From NCBI GenBank assembly GCA_963780635.1, contig CAWACW010000010.1, positions 124,001 through 188,000 of the forward strand: DNA of 64,000 nt, written 5' to 3'. Source of the DNA: DATEPR01 sp963780635. GTDB lineage: Bacteria > Actinomycetota > Actinomycetes > Mycobacteriales > Pseudonocardiaceae. Under the pieces are notes generated by a model. That model did no database searches and was not told the DNA's origin. It saw nothing but the letters and a program-made list of their open reading frames with translations. Position 1 is the first letter of the stretch; every line of letters starts with the position of its first letter. Position numbers and translations under genes: made by a program. Below are positions 16,911-25,295 of this stretch, piece by piece.

Positions 16911-17918
16911 TCAGTCGTCAGCGTTGACGCGCACAAGCGGGAAGTGGCAGGCGGCCGCGCGGCCTGGTTGGTCGGCGAGCAGGTTGAGCGGCGGCGGTAC
17001 ATCGAGGCAGCTGGCGCGGTCGCCGAGCACCCTGGGGCCTTGCGGGCAGCGCGGGTGGAAGGAGCAACCGGCGGGCGGGTCCGCCGGATCGCCGGGATCG
17101 GCCGCGACCACAGGGGGTGGCTCGTCGTCGAACATCCGGCCGCTCGGGTCGGGCACGCTCGCCCGCAGCAGCTCGGTGTACGGGTGCGCGGGCCGGCCGA
17201 GCAGGCCGATGTCGCCCTGCTCGATCACCCGGCCCAGGTACAGCACGCTCACCTCGTCGCACATGTACCGCGCGATGGACAGGTCGTGGGTGATGAAGAC
17301 CAGAGCGAGATCGTTGCGGCGCTGCAGGTCGAGCAGCAGGTTGAGGATCTCCGCCTGCACCGACGAGTCCAGGGCCGAGGTCACCTCGTCGGCGATCAGC
17401 ACCCGCGGCTGGACGGCCAGCGCGCGGGCGATGACGATCCGTTGCCGCTGCCCGCCGGAGAACTCGTGCGGCAACCGATCCGCTGTGTCCGCCTCCAGCG
17501 CCACCGTCTCCAGCAGCTCGGTGATCCTCGACCGGTCGACCCGGCGCAGGGACTTGCCCGGCTCGATGGCCTCGGCCAGGGCACGCCCGACTGTCATCCG
17601 TGGGTCGAGCGACGCGTACGGGTCCTGCGGCACCAGCTGGACCTGCCGGCGGGCAGTGCGCAGTTCGCGCCTGCTCATCGTCGCCACGTCCCGGCCGTCC
17701 AGCGACACCGAGCCGGCCAGCGGCGCCAGCTGCCCGACCAGGACGCGGGCCAGAGTGGACTTGCCGGAGCCCGACTCGCCGACCACACCCATGGTCCGGC
17801 CCGGCATGATCGACATCGAGACGTCGCGCAGCACCCGGGCGGAACGGGAGCCGGCCCCGTACCCGGCGCTGATCCCGTCGACCCGCAATGCCGGTGCGAT
17901 GGTGTCCGGCGCGCTCAT
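16911..17918 (-). CDS. Peptide ABC transporter ATPase (DppF/OppF type)
   Basis: A 335-residue ATPase. Walker A GESGSGKST, signature FSGGQRQR, Walker B VLIADEVTSALD, the H-loop ITHDLS and the C-terminal oligopeptide-type Cys motif (CSFHPRCP) are all present. It pairs with the ATPase half of the gene at 18223-20100. The start at 17918 (MSAPDT) carries its ribosome site GAGGTGG inside the last copy of the 77-bp repeat array, and its ATG overlaps the stop of the mini-frame in that copy. Confidence 0.92.
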   Translation of the reverse strand: MSAPDTIAPALRVDGISAGYGAGSRSARVLRDVSMSIMPGRTMGVVGESGSGKSTLARVLVGQLAPLAGSVSLDGRDVATMSRRELRTARRQVQLVPQDPYASLDPRMTVGRALAEAIEPGKSLRRVDRSRITELLETVALEADTADRLPHEFSGGQRQRIVIARALAVQPRVLIADEVTSALDSSVQAEILNLLLDLQRRNDLALVFITHDLSIARYMCDEVSVLYLGRVIEQGDIGLLGRPAHPYTELLRASVPDPSGRMFDDEPPPVVAADPGDPADPPAGCSFHPRCPQGPRVLGDRASCLDVPPPLNLLADQPGRAAACHFPLVRVNADD

Positions 17919-17919
17919 A

Positions 17920-18227
17920 CGACCACCTCGCTGGCGCTCGGCGCCCGCATTCGCGGTGGCGCTGTGCCTGTTGATTCGCTCGCACGCTCGCTCATGCGAC
18001 CACCTCGCCGGTGTTCGGCGGCCGCATTCGCGGTGGCGCTGTGCCTGTTGATTCGCTCGCACGCTCGCTCATGCGACCACCTCGCCGGTGTTCGGCGGCC
18101 GCATTCGCGGTGGCGCTGTGCTCGTTGATTCGCTCGCACGCTCGCTCATGCGACCACCTCGCTGGCGCTCGGCGCCCGCATTCGCGGTGGCGCTGTGCCT
18201 GTTGATTCGCTCGCACGCTCGCTCATC
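17920..18227 (-). repeat. Four tandem 77-bp units, each an ATGA-linked 26-residue reading frame
   Basis: Units at 17920-17996, 17997-18073, 18074-18150 and 18151-18227 are nearly identical. Two sequence versions (a GGTGTTCGGCGG and a GGCGCTCGGCGC variant) are arranged B-A-A-B. On the minus strand each unit starts ATGAGCGAG, codes 26 residues (MSERASESTGTAPPRMR... in most copies; one unit differs by a small substitution) and ends with a TGA that overlaps the ATG of the next unit. The first ATG overlaps the stop of the permease-ATPase gene, and the last stop overlaps the ATG of the next ATPase gene. Each unit also carries a GAGGTGG ribosome site. 77 is 26 codons minus one base, which keeps the overlap at each junction. 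Confidence 0.9.
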
Positions 18228-20100
18228 GGACGTCCACCAGTGACCTGTCGATCGCGTGGCACGCGGCCGCACCTCCGTCGGGTGTCGGGAGCGGCATCGG
18301 TTCCTCCTCCTGGCAGCGTGGCATGGCCAGCGGGCAGCGAGGCGCGAAGGAACACGCGCTGCCGACCTCACCGGGCCGTGGCGGCCGCCCCGGCAGTGGC
18401 CGCAGCGGATTCGTGGTGCGGTCGGCATCCTCCGCGGGCGACGCGGCCAGCAGTGCCTTGGTGTACGGGTGATGCACGCGGCCGGCCCGCAGGTCGGCGA
18501 CCGAGACCTCCTCGACGATGCGCCCCGCGTACATCACGCACACCCGGTGGCACAGCGCCGACACCACGTTGATGTCGTGGGAGATCAGCAGGATCGCCGT
18601 GCCACGCTCGGCGTTGATCTGGTGCAGCAGGCGCAGCACGTCGGCCTGCACGGTGACGTCCAGGGCGGTCGTCGGTTCGTCCGCGATCAGCAGCCGCGGC
18701 TCGGACAGCAGCGCCATGGCGATCATGGCGCGCTGGCGCATACCGCCGGACAGCTCGTGCGGGTACTGATGCATCCGGCTCTCCGGTGAGGAGACGCGCA
18801 CCTCGCGCAGCCGGGCGATCGCCTGCTTCGCCGCCGCACGGCGCGGCACACCCTTGTGCACGCGCAGTACCTCGGTGAGCTGGGCCCCGACGTGCAGCGC
18901 GGGGTTGAAGCAGGTGGACGGGTCCTGGAACACCACGCCGATGTCGGTGGCGAGCCGGTTCGGCGGTGGCACGTCCGGCCGGTGCAGGTCGGTCCCGTTC
19001 ACCCGGAGCCGTTCGGCCGACCAGGTCAGCGTCGCGGGCAACAACCGGGACATCGCCATCGCCGTCACGCTCTTGCCGGAGCCCGATTCACCGACGAGGC
19101 CGACGATCTCGCCTGCCCCGATGTCGAGCGACACCCCGCGGACGACGGCCGCGCCGTGCGCGGACACCGTCAGATCGCGCAGCTCCGCCACCGTCTCGCG
19201 GTCGGTCGCCGACGCTGCGGCGGCAGGCGGGGGAGTGGACAGGCCGCGTCGCCGGGACCGGGCGGCCCGGCCGGTCGACGCGTGCTGGCGCGGCTCCCAG
19301 TACCGGGCGAGCCCGTCACCGACCAGGCCGGCACCGAGACCGGTGAGCATGATGGCCAGGGCAGGGCCGAGGGACTCGATCGGGTTGACCGAGAGGTCCC
19401 GCAGACCGGAGGCCAGCAGCGTGCCCCAGTCGAAGGAGGGCTGCTGGACGCCCAGACCGAGAAAGCTCAACCCGGACAGCGCGACGATGCTGGTGGCGAA
19501 GCCGACCGAGATGAGCACCAGCACCGGTGCCGCGATGTTCGGCACGACGTGCCGCATGAGCAACCGCGTCCGCCCGGTGCCGAGCAGCCGTGCGACGACC
19601 ACGTACTCCCGCGAGCTGACCGACGCGGCCAGGGTGTTGGTCAGCCGCGCGAACTGCGGGCAGAACGCCAGCCCGATCGCGAAGACCACCGAGACGCGGC
19701 CGGGCGAGAAGATCGCGGTGACCGCGAGCGCGATGATGATCGGCGGGTAGGACACCAGCAGGTCGATCACGCGGGCTCCCGTGCCGCGCACGAACCGCCC
19801 GGCCAGCACGACGCCGACGCCCAGCACGGCCCCGATGCCCGCGGCGATGCCGGTGGCGCACAGCGCCATGATCAGGGTCAGCCGGGTCGCGACCAGGGTC
19901 CGCAGCAGGATGTCCCGGCCGAGGGAGTCGGTGCCCAGCAGGTGGGCTGACGAACCACTCTGCCGGATGTCCGCGGTCAGTGCCTGTGCCGTGTCGCCCC
20001 AGACCAGGGGTGCGACCACGGCGACGACGATCATGATCAGCAGCAGCACGCCGCCTGCCACCAGCATCGCGGGCAGCCGGGTGCGCCGCGCCGGGCTCAT
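18223..20100 (-). CDS. Peptide ABC transporter permease-ATPase fusion (DppC-DppD)
   Basis: A 625-residue fusion. Residues 1 to about 275 are a DppC/OppC-type permease: six hydrophobic segments, the LGTDSLGRDIL motif after the first, and the EAA-like loop near LLMRHVVPNIAAP. After a Ser/Arg/Pro-rich linker (about 275-305) comes a DppD-type ATPase with GESGSGKSV, LSGGMRQR, LLIADEPTTALD and the CSFAPRCP Cys motif. Such fusions are known in actinobacteria and fix one permease and one ATPase in a single chain. Its ATG overlaps the stop of the upstream permease gene (ATGA). Confidence 0.92.
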   Translation of the reverse strand: MSPARRTRLPAMLVAGGVLLLIMIVVAVVAPLVWGDTAQALTADIRQSGSSAHLLGTDSLGRDILLRTLVATRLTLIMALCATGIAAGIGAVLGVGVVLAGRFVRGTGARVIDLLVSYPPIIIALAVTAIFSPGRVSVVFAIGLAFCPQFARLTNTLAASVSSREYVVVARLLGTGRTRLLMRHVVPNIAAPVLVLISVGFATSIVALSGLSFLGLGVQQPSFDWGTLLASGLRDLSVNPIESLGPALAIMLTGLGAGLVGDGLARYWEPRQHASTGRAARSRRRGLSTPPPAAAASATDRETVAELRDLTVSAHGAAVVRGVSLDIGAGEIVGLVGESGSGKSVTAMAMSRLLPATLTWSAERLRVNGTDLHRPDVPPPNRLATDIGVVFQDPSTCFNPALHVGAQLTEVLRVHKGVPRRAAAKQAIARLREVRVSSPESRMHQYPHELSGGMRQRAMIAMALLSEPRLLIADEPTTALDVTVQADVLRLLHQINAERGTAILLISHDINVVSALCHRVCVMYAGRIVEEVSVADLRAGRVHHPYTKALLAASPAEDADRTTNPLRPLPGRPPRPGEVGSACSFAPRCPLAMPRCQEEEPMPLPTPDGGAAACHAIDRSLVDVR

Positions 20101-21134
20101 GCCGTCCTCCGGCTGAGCACCCGCGGATCGAGCAGTCCCAGGGTGATGTCGACGGCGAGGTTGATCAGGACGGCGATGACGCCCAGCGTCAGGATGATGC
20201 CCTGCACCGAGGGGTAGTCGCTGCGCAGGATCGCCTGCACGACCTCGGTGCCCAGCCCGCTGATGTTGAAGACGTTCTCGGTGATGACGGTGCCTCCGAG
20301 CAGGGCGACGAGCAGCAGCCCGCTGAGGGTGAGGGTGCTCGTCACGACGTTGGGCAGGACGTGCCGCAGGAGCAGCCGGGCCGAGGAGAGCCGTTTGCTG
20401 GTCGCGGTGGTGATGTACTCCTGGGACAGCACGCTGACGGTCTCGTTGCGGACCAGCCGGGCGAGCACCGCGGCGGGCGGCAGCCCGACCGCCAGCGCGG
20501 GCATCAGCATGGCGGTGAAACCCGGGCCGCCCTGGACCGGCAGCCAGTCCAGGGTCAGCGCGAACAGGTAGACCAGCAAAGTGCCGGTGATGTACTCCGG
20601 CAGCGCGCCGACCAGCGAGGTCACCGCCGTGAACGGTGCCGTGTACGCGCGGCCCCGGCCACCGTGGTCGAGCACGCCCGCGGTGACGCCCAGCAGGAAG
20701 CCGACGACCAGCACGACCACCAGGGCGCTGACGGCCAGCTGCGCGGTCAGCGGCAGCCGCTGGGCGAGCATCTGCGTGATCGGCTGCGAGTTGACGAAGG
20801 ACACACCCAGGTTGCCGTGCACCAGCCCGGAGACGTAGTGGCCGAACTGCTGCCAGAACGGGTCGGTCAGGCCGAGCTGCACGCGGACCTGCTGGACCTG
20901 GGCGGCGCTGGCGTTGAAGCCGACGATCAGCCGGGCGGGGTCACCGGGGACCCAGCGCACGATCATGAAGGTCAGCAGGACGATCACCACCAGCACGGCG
21001 ACCACCCCGCCGAGCCGCCGGGCCAGGTAGCCCAGCCACAGTTTGGCGACCCGGCCCCGGGCGGCCGGAGCATCGGTTGCCTCCGGCACACCCGGGTCGA
21101 CGACGCCTGTCAGCGTCTGCGGACCGCTCGTCAT
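20097..21134 (-). CDS. Peptide ABC transporter permease (DppB type)
   Basis: A 345-residue permease. About six hydrophobic segments are visible, with the RWVPGDPARLIVG motif typical of DppB/OppB after the first helix and an EAA loop (RLLLRHVLPNVVTS). The start at 21134 (MTSGPQ) overlaps the stop of the binding-protein gene by ATGA. The frame is open further upstream but there it only reads the binding-protein gene in another frame. Confidence 0.92.
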   Translation of the reverse strand: MTSGPQTLTGVVDPGVPEATDAPAARGRVAKLWLGYLARRLGGVVAVLVVIVLLTFMIVRWVPGDPARLIVGFNASAAQVQQVRVQLGLTDPFWQQFGHYVSGLVHGNLGVSFVNSQPITQMLAQRLPLTAQLAVSALVVVLVVGFLLGVTAGVLDHGGRGRAYTAPFTAVTSLVGALPEYITGTLLVYLFALTLDWLPVQGGPGFTAMLMPALAVGLPPAAVLARLVRNETVSVLSQEYITTATSKRLSSARLLLRHVLPNVVTSTLTLSGLLLVALLGGTVITENVFNISGLGTEVVQAILRSDYPSVQGIILTLGVIAVLINLAVDITLGLLDPRVLSRRTA

Positions 21135-22708
21135 TTCTGGCTGATCCGGATGGACGACGGCTGGACGAAGCCCTTGACCACGGCCCCGCTGGTACCGCCC
21201 GCGAACAGCACGTGCACCGGCACCGTCGAGAGCGGCAGCATGTCGGCGTTGGTGATCAACGACTTCTGGAAGGCGCCCAGGGCGGTGCACTCCGCGGCCT
21301 CGGAGGTCGCCGTGCCTGCCGCTGCCAGCTGCGCCGCGGCGGTGGGGTTGGCGACGGCGCCCAGGTTCTGACCGCTCGGCGGCGCGTGTCCGACGAAGAA
21401 GCCGCCAGCGGCGAGCAGGCTGGACAGCAGGTTGCCGTAGCCCAGGATCGCCACGTCCCAGTTGTTGGTGCCGCTGAACAGCGCCTGCACGTAGGCGGAG
21501 TTGTCGACGTTCTGCAGCTTGCCCTTCGCGCCGACGGACTCCAGCGCGGAGAGGACGTAGCTGTTGGCGTCACCGCCGGCGAACACGTTGGTGCCCAGGA
21601 TGTTCAGCGACGTGCCCTTGAGGACCTGACCTGCCGAGGCGGTGTCGTAGCGGGGGATGACACTGCCCAGGGACTTGTCGTAGCACTGGTAGCTGGGCTG
21701 GCCGAGGTTGGTGATCAGCTGCCCGGCGCCGAAGCTCTGCACCTGGTTGAGCCCGTCGCGGTTGACCGCCTGCGTGATGGCCTCGCGGACGCGCTTGTCG
21801 GCCGTCGGGTGGCCGGGCGCCTCGTTGAAGATCAGGAAGGTGTCGGTCTGGTTCGACGTCGCCGACGTGATGCCCTTGGTGGACTGGAACTTCTTCCAGG
21901 CGTCCGAGGCGAACGCGCCGATCTGCAGGGCGCTGGTCGCGAGCAGGTTGGCGCGCGTGTTGTCGTCGGTGAGCACCTGCATGACCAGCTTCTTCGGGAT
22001 CGCGCCCGTGCCCTGGTCGGCGTACTTCGGGCCCCACGTGTAGTCCGAGCGCCTGGTGAACGTGTAGCTGGAGCCGGCGACCTGGGACGCGGAGACGAAC
22101 GCGCCGGTGCCGGAGGACTTCGTCTGCAGACTGCTCGGGTCCTTCAGCCCGGCGGGACAGATGATCCCGGCGAACGGGGAGGCCAGGCCGGGCAGCAGGC
22201 CGACCCAGGGCTTGGCGAGCTTCACCGTGATCTGGTCGGCACCGGTGGTCACGGTGGCGGGGTTGTTGCCGCCCGTCACCTGGGACAGGAAGGGTGACGC
22301 GGTCGCCGGGGCCAGGAAGCGGCGGACCGACGCGGCCACGACGGCCGGCGTGACCGGAGTGCCGTCGGAGCAGGTCACACCCGACTTGAGGGTGAACGTG
22401 GCGCTGTCCGGGGTGGATTTCCAGGAGGACGCCAGACCTGCCACGAAGTCGCCGTTGCTGTCGGTCACGAGCAGGGAGTCGTAGAGCGCCCACGCGACCT
22501 GGGCGTCCTGGAAGCCGCTGCCCTTGGCGGGGTCGTAGCTGGTCACCGGGCCGCTGAGGTCCATGGTCACGGTGCCGTTGGTGACCGTTTTGGGCGTGGC
22601 CGCCGCGTCGGATCCGCTGCCGCCCCCGCTGCAAGCGGACACCAGGGTGAGAGTGACGAGGCCCAGCGCCACGCCCATTCGGGTCGTTCTCGGGCTTGTG
22701 CGTGTCAT
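21131..22708 (-). CDS. Peptide-binding lipoprotein (solute-binding family 5)
   Basis: A 525-residue extracytoplasmic binding protein, first gene of the operon. The lipoprotein signal ends LTLVSAC with acylated Cys26, then a Gly/Ser linker. Family-5 features follow: YDPAKGSGFQDAQVAWALYDSLL, the FTLKSGVTCSDGTPVTPAVV block and the C-terminal half with VREAITQAVNRDGLNQ. Family members bind oligopeptides, dipeptides, nickel chelates or sugars; the downstream peptidases favour peptides. A TTGACA-type promoter with two palindromes lies upstream. Confidence 0.92.
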   Translation of the reverse strand: MTRTSPRTTRMGVALGLVTLTLVSACSGGGSGSDAAATPKTVTNGTVTMDLSGPVTSYDPAKGSGFQDAQVAWALYDSLLVTDSNGDFVAGLASSWKSTPDSATFTLKSGVTCSDGTPVTPAVVAASVRRFLAPATASPFLSQVTGGNNPATVTTGADQITVKLAKPWVGLLPGLASPFAGIICPAGLKDPSSLQTKSSGTGAFVSASQVAGSSYTFTRRSDYTWGPKYADQGTGAIPKKLVMQVLTDDNTRANLLATSALQIGAFASDAWKKFQSTKGITSATSNQTDTFLIFNEAPGHPTADKRVREAITQAVNRDGLNQVQSFGAGQLITNLGQPSYQCYDKSLGSVIPRYDTASAGQVLKGTSLNILGTNVFAGGDANSYVLSALESVGAKGKLQNVDNSAYVQALFSGTNNWDVAILGYGNLLSSLLAAGGFFVGHAPPSGQNLGAVANPTAAAQLAAAGTATSEAAECTALGAFQKSLITNADMLPLSTVPVHVLFAGGTSGAVVKGFVQPSSIRISQK

Positions 22709-22851
22709 GGAGGGCTCCTTGCGGCTTCGTGCGGGCAGCCGTCATCACGAGCGGAGCCGCCACTAGGGCAGGCCGCGCTCGAGCGTGGTCGCTGCGGTGT
22801 CAACGGCGCTCGGGGTCGGGGAATCTGTCTCGGGGTCAGCGTCGGGTCATT

Positions 22852-22929
22852 CGTTCACTTTGTTGAACGAGTTGCGCTTATATTCACCAGGAACGTCTGA
22901 CCTGTCAACGAACCCCTTGTAACGTTCGT
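22852..22929 (-). promoter_or_regulatory. Promoter of the peptide operon with two palindromic operators
   Basis: On the minus strand TTGACA (22903-22908) and AATATA (22879-22884) are spaced by 18 bp and form a good sigma-70-type promoter for the operon. A perfect palindrome CGTTCA-N6-TGAACG (22852-22869) lies just downstream of the -10, where transcription would start. A second, ACGAAC-N10-GTTCGT (22908-22929), abuts the -35. The divergent gene 22976 encodes an XRE-cupin regulator, the natural candidate to bind here and repress in the absence of its ligand. Confidence 0.6.
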
Positions 22930-22975
22930 GGATCCGACCACGGGTCGCCCGGTTCGAGTCCGAGAGGAGCTCCAC

Positions 22976-23626
22976 GTGGACGACGGCTCGGCCCGGAGCA
23001 GATCCGGTGGCCACGGGGCTGCCAGCACCCGTCTGGCGGCCCAGTCCCTCGAGGTCGACACCGAGGTGGCGGCAGCGCCGACGATGCAGGCCGTGGGTGC
23101 GCTGGTCCGCAGGCTGCGGGTCGAGGCGCACCTCAGCCTGGCGTCCCTGGCCGCCTCGGCGGAACTGAGCCCCGGCCTGCTGAGCCAGATCGAGCGGGGC
23201 ATCGGCAACCCGTCGTTCACTACGTTGATCAAGCTCGCGCATGCCCTGGAGGTGCCGGTCGGGCGGTTCTTCGTGAGCGAGAAGAAGACCGGTGCGCTGG
23301 TGCGCGCCGGTGAACACCCGCGGCTGCTGCTGGCCGAGGCCAATCTCGTGTACGAGCTGCTGACCCCGAGCATCGACGGCAAGCTCGCCATGATCCGCGC
23401 CCAGATCGCCGCGGGCTGGAGCAACGAGTCCGAGCCCTACCTGCACGAGGGCGAGGAGTGCGTGATGCTCACCCGGGGGGAGTTGAGGATCAGCGTGGGC
23501 GGGGACATGTACGTCCTCGGCGAGGGCGACTCGTTGACCTACGACCCGGGCCAGCCGCACTGGTACCACAATGCCACCGAGCACGACGCGGAACTCATCG
23601 GGTCGATGACGCCGCCGTCCTTCTGA
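22976..23626 (+). CDS. XRE-family regulator with cupin sensor domain
   Basis: A 216-residue regulator. GTG at 22976 follows GAGGAG at good spacing; a GTG at 22928 in the same frame has no ribosome site and lies inside a palindrome. The XRE helix-turn-helix spans about residues 40-95 (LSLASLAASAELSPGLLSQIE, then NPSFTTLIKLAHAL). A cupin_2 domain occupies the C-terminal half (HEGEECVMLTRGEL ... YDPGQPHWYHN). This two-domain form is common for regulators of catabolic and uptake operons, with the ligand bound in the cupin. It is divergent from the peptide-uptake operon and probably controls it and itself. Confidence 0.9.
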   Translation: MDDGSARSRSGGHGAASTRLAAQSLEVDTEVAAAPTMQAVGALVRRLRVEAHLSLASLAASAELSPGLLSQIERGIGNPSFTTLIKLAHALEVPVGRFFVSEKKTGALVRAGEHPRLLLAEANLVYELLTPSIDGKLAMIRAQIAAGWSNESEPYLHEGEECVMLTRGELRISVGGDMYVLGEGDSLTYDPGQPHWYHNATEHDAELIGSMTPPSF

Positions 23627-23792
23627 CCTGTTCGGTCGCTCCCTGATACCGGCTACCTGGCAGTCGCGATGCCGGTCAGCCTCAGCATCGAACGGCCGCT
23701 GGCAGCGATGCCACGACCGGCGCACCAGGGTGACCCTGTCTGTAGTGATGTGCTGAGCGAGCGCTCACCATCGCCTCAACAGGAAGGACCCC

Positions 23793-24032
23793 ATGGAACG
23801 CCTAGACTGGATCGACGCCGGTTTCGACGCCACCCAGGCCCGATTCCTCATGCTGACCGCGATCACCCATCACCGGTTCGGCGCGCGAATCTGGGGAGAG
23901 TCCGAGGTCCTGAAGCTCTACGCCGAGTTGCGGGAGATCGAGATCACGACGCGCCGCGAGGTCGGCCCGATCCAGCCGAATCCGGGCGACGAGTGGGGTA
24001 CGAAGCGCTACGAACTCGCCCGCACTCCCTGA
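23793..24032 (+). CDS. Hypothetical 79-residue protein
   Basis: An ATG at 23793 is preceded by AGGAAGGA, a strong ribosome site. The product (starting MERLDWIDAGFDATQARFLM) is soluble, largely helical and slightly acidic. No family recognised. It stands alone between the XRE-cupin regulator and a gene remnant. Confidence 0.6.
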   Translation: MERLDWIDAGFDATQARFLMLTAITHHRFGARIWGESEVLKLYAELREIEITTRREVGPIQPNPGDEWGTKRYELARTP

Positions 24033-24069
24033 GTCGCTGCTGTCCCCAGTGCGGGGTGATGGCCGGGCG

Positions 24070-24360
24070 TCAGGCGCTGTCGACCATCCGCGGCGCTTCC
24101 GCGAGGAAGTCGCGGCCGGCCACCGTGTCGGGATGGCCGGCGCCGAGCACGTCCGCCCGCGCCCGCACGACAGCGGCGCACTCCCGCGCCGGCTCCCCCA
24201 GCGATGCGGCGCGAACCAAGTCCGCACGAGATTGTTCCGACTTGGCAACGTATCCGGATGATCCGGCCGGATACCTCGGTGCGCGGGCCGATCATCTCGC
24301 GGTGGTGGGTCTCCTCGTTGACCAGGCGGCCCAGCATGCGGAACGCATGTCACGCGATTG
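24070..24360 (-). pseudogene. Remnant of a TPR-type protein C-terminus
   Basis: On the minus strand the last about 60 codons (AASLGEPARECAAVVRARAD, then VLGAGHPDTVAGRDFLAEA) follow the TPR pattern seen at the ends of NB-ARC/TPR proteins of actinomycetes (V-L-G-x-x-H-P-D-T). A plausible upstream piece (MLGRLVNEETHHREMIGP) is in another frame. No complete gene can be built, so I treat it as a remnant. Confidence 0.4.
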
Positions 24361-24493
24361 ACGACAGAGACGAATTCCTGCCTGCGGTGGCCGGATGGCT
24401 CACGGCGGAGGTCGGTCGCGACCCGCTCGATGCCGTGCCGTGCCGGGATGCGGCCGGATCGCCGGGCCGATCCGCCGACTGAGGTGTGTCCGC

Positions 24494-24781
24494 TCAGCGA
24501 CCCGGCGCGTGCCTTTTGGCTATCCACCAACTCGCCACGAACGGTGTACTCGCGGCCAGGACCGCGCCGAGCGCTGACACCCAGCCCTGGTGCAGGCTAC
24601 TACCCAGAGTGACCAACGCGAAGCCGCTGACCGCAGCCAGCGCGATGGCGATGATGACGACGGCCGATGTTGCCCTGGACTCGGCATCGGCGCCGCAGAG
24701 CAGGCGTGCCAGGCGAGGATCGTCCGCGGCCAGCGCCCGACCGAGCACGTCGAGTTCGCGACGTTCTCGCTCGCTGAGCAT
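24494..24781 (-). CDS. DUF3040 membrane protein
   Basis: A 95-residue protein starting MLSERERRELDVLGRALAADDPRLA, here in two parts: MLSERERRELDVLGRA and LAADDPRLARLL. This is the invariant opening of the actinobacterial DUF3040 family. Two hydrophobic segments follow (about residues 43-62 and 68-85). Family function unknown; members are small membrane proteins. The start at 24781 is fixed by the family pattern; upstream codons in frame are not conserved in style. Confidence 0.85.
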   Translation of the reverse strand: MLSERERRELDVLGRALAADDPRLARLLCGADAESRATSAVVIIAIALAAVSGFALVTLGSSLHQGWVSALGAVLAASTPFVASWWIAKRHAPGR

Positions 24782-25022
24782 CAGGTCGCACCCCTCGTCT
24801 GGCTTGTCGACTGTCGCGCCCGGGTCCTGTTCGCCGGCGTCCCGACCAGGGACCGTCAACGGGTAACGCGGTAGAGGTAGCCCGTCACCGGCACACCCAA
24901 CCCTCCCCACGTGGGGTGATTCCGCGCTTCGAGTGGCTTCGATCTTCGTTGCCCGTCAAGCGATTGATCAACTCCGCTCGGTCGTCGAGGTGACACTGGT
25001 CGGTCGCATGTGGACTGCGAGG

Positions 25023-25231
25023 TCAGGAGTCGGGTACGAGGTCTCGGCCGTTCCAGGCGAACCGCGCTGTCGTGACCGCGTCGTCGCCGTCGTTGTCCGT
25101 GATCAGCTGGTGGATCGGACCTGACTCACCGGCAGACCCGAGGACAGCCGGTGGTGCGCGGCCTGCCACAGGGGTGCGAGCGCGGGGGAGACGTCTCGGA
25201 TCGGTCCTCCTACGACCAGATTCGCCACGAC
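25023..25231 (-). pseudogene. Frameshifted short gene, family unknown
   Basis: Two overlapping minus-strand pieces have coding-type third positions: VANLVVGGPIRDVSPALAPL from a GTG at 25231, and in the next frame IHQLITDNDGDDAVTTARFA then WNGRDLVPDS and stop. Joined, they make about 70 residues. The rest of the region 24782-25295 has nothing I recognise. Confidence 0.35.
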
Positions 25232-25295
25232 CGTACGTCACGCTACCCAGCCGGGCCTGCCGCCTGATCCGATGCCGATGCCAGGTCGGGGCCGC

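Noticed and set aside
17920..18227. Regular repeats considered as a CRISPR array
   Set aside because: The 77-bp units are directly adjacent with no unique spacers, and no cas gene is near.
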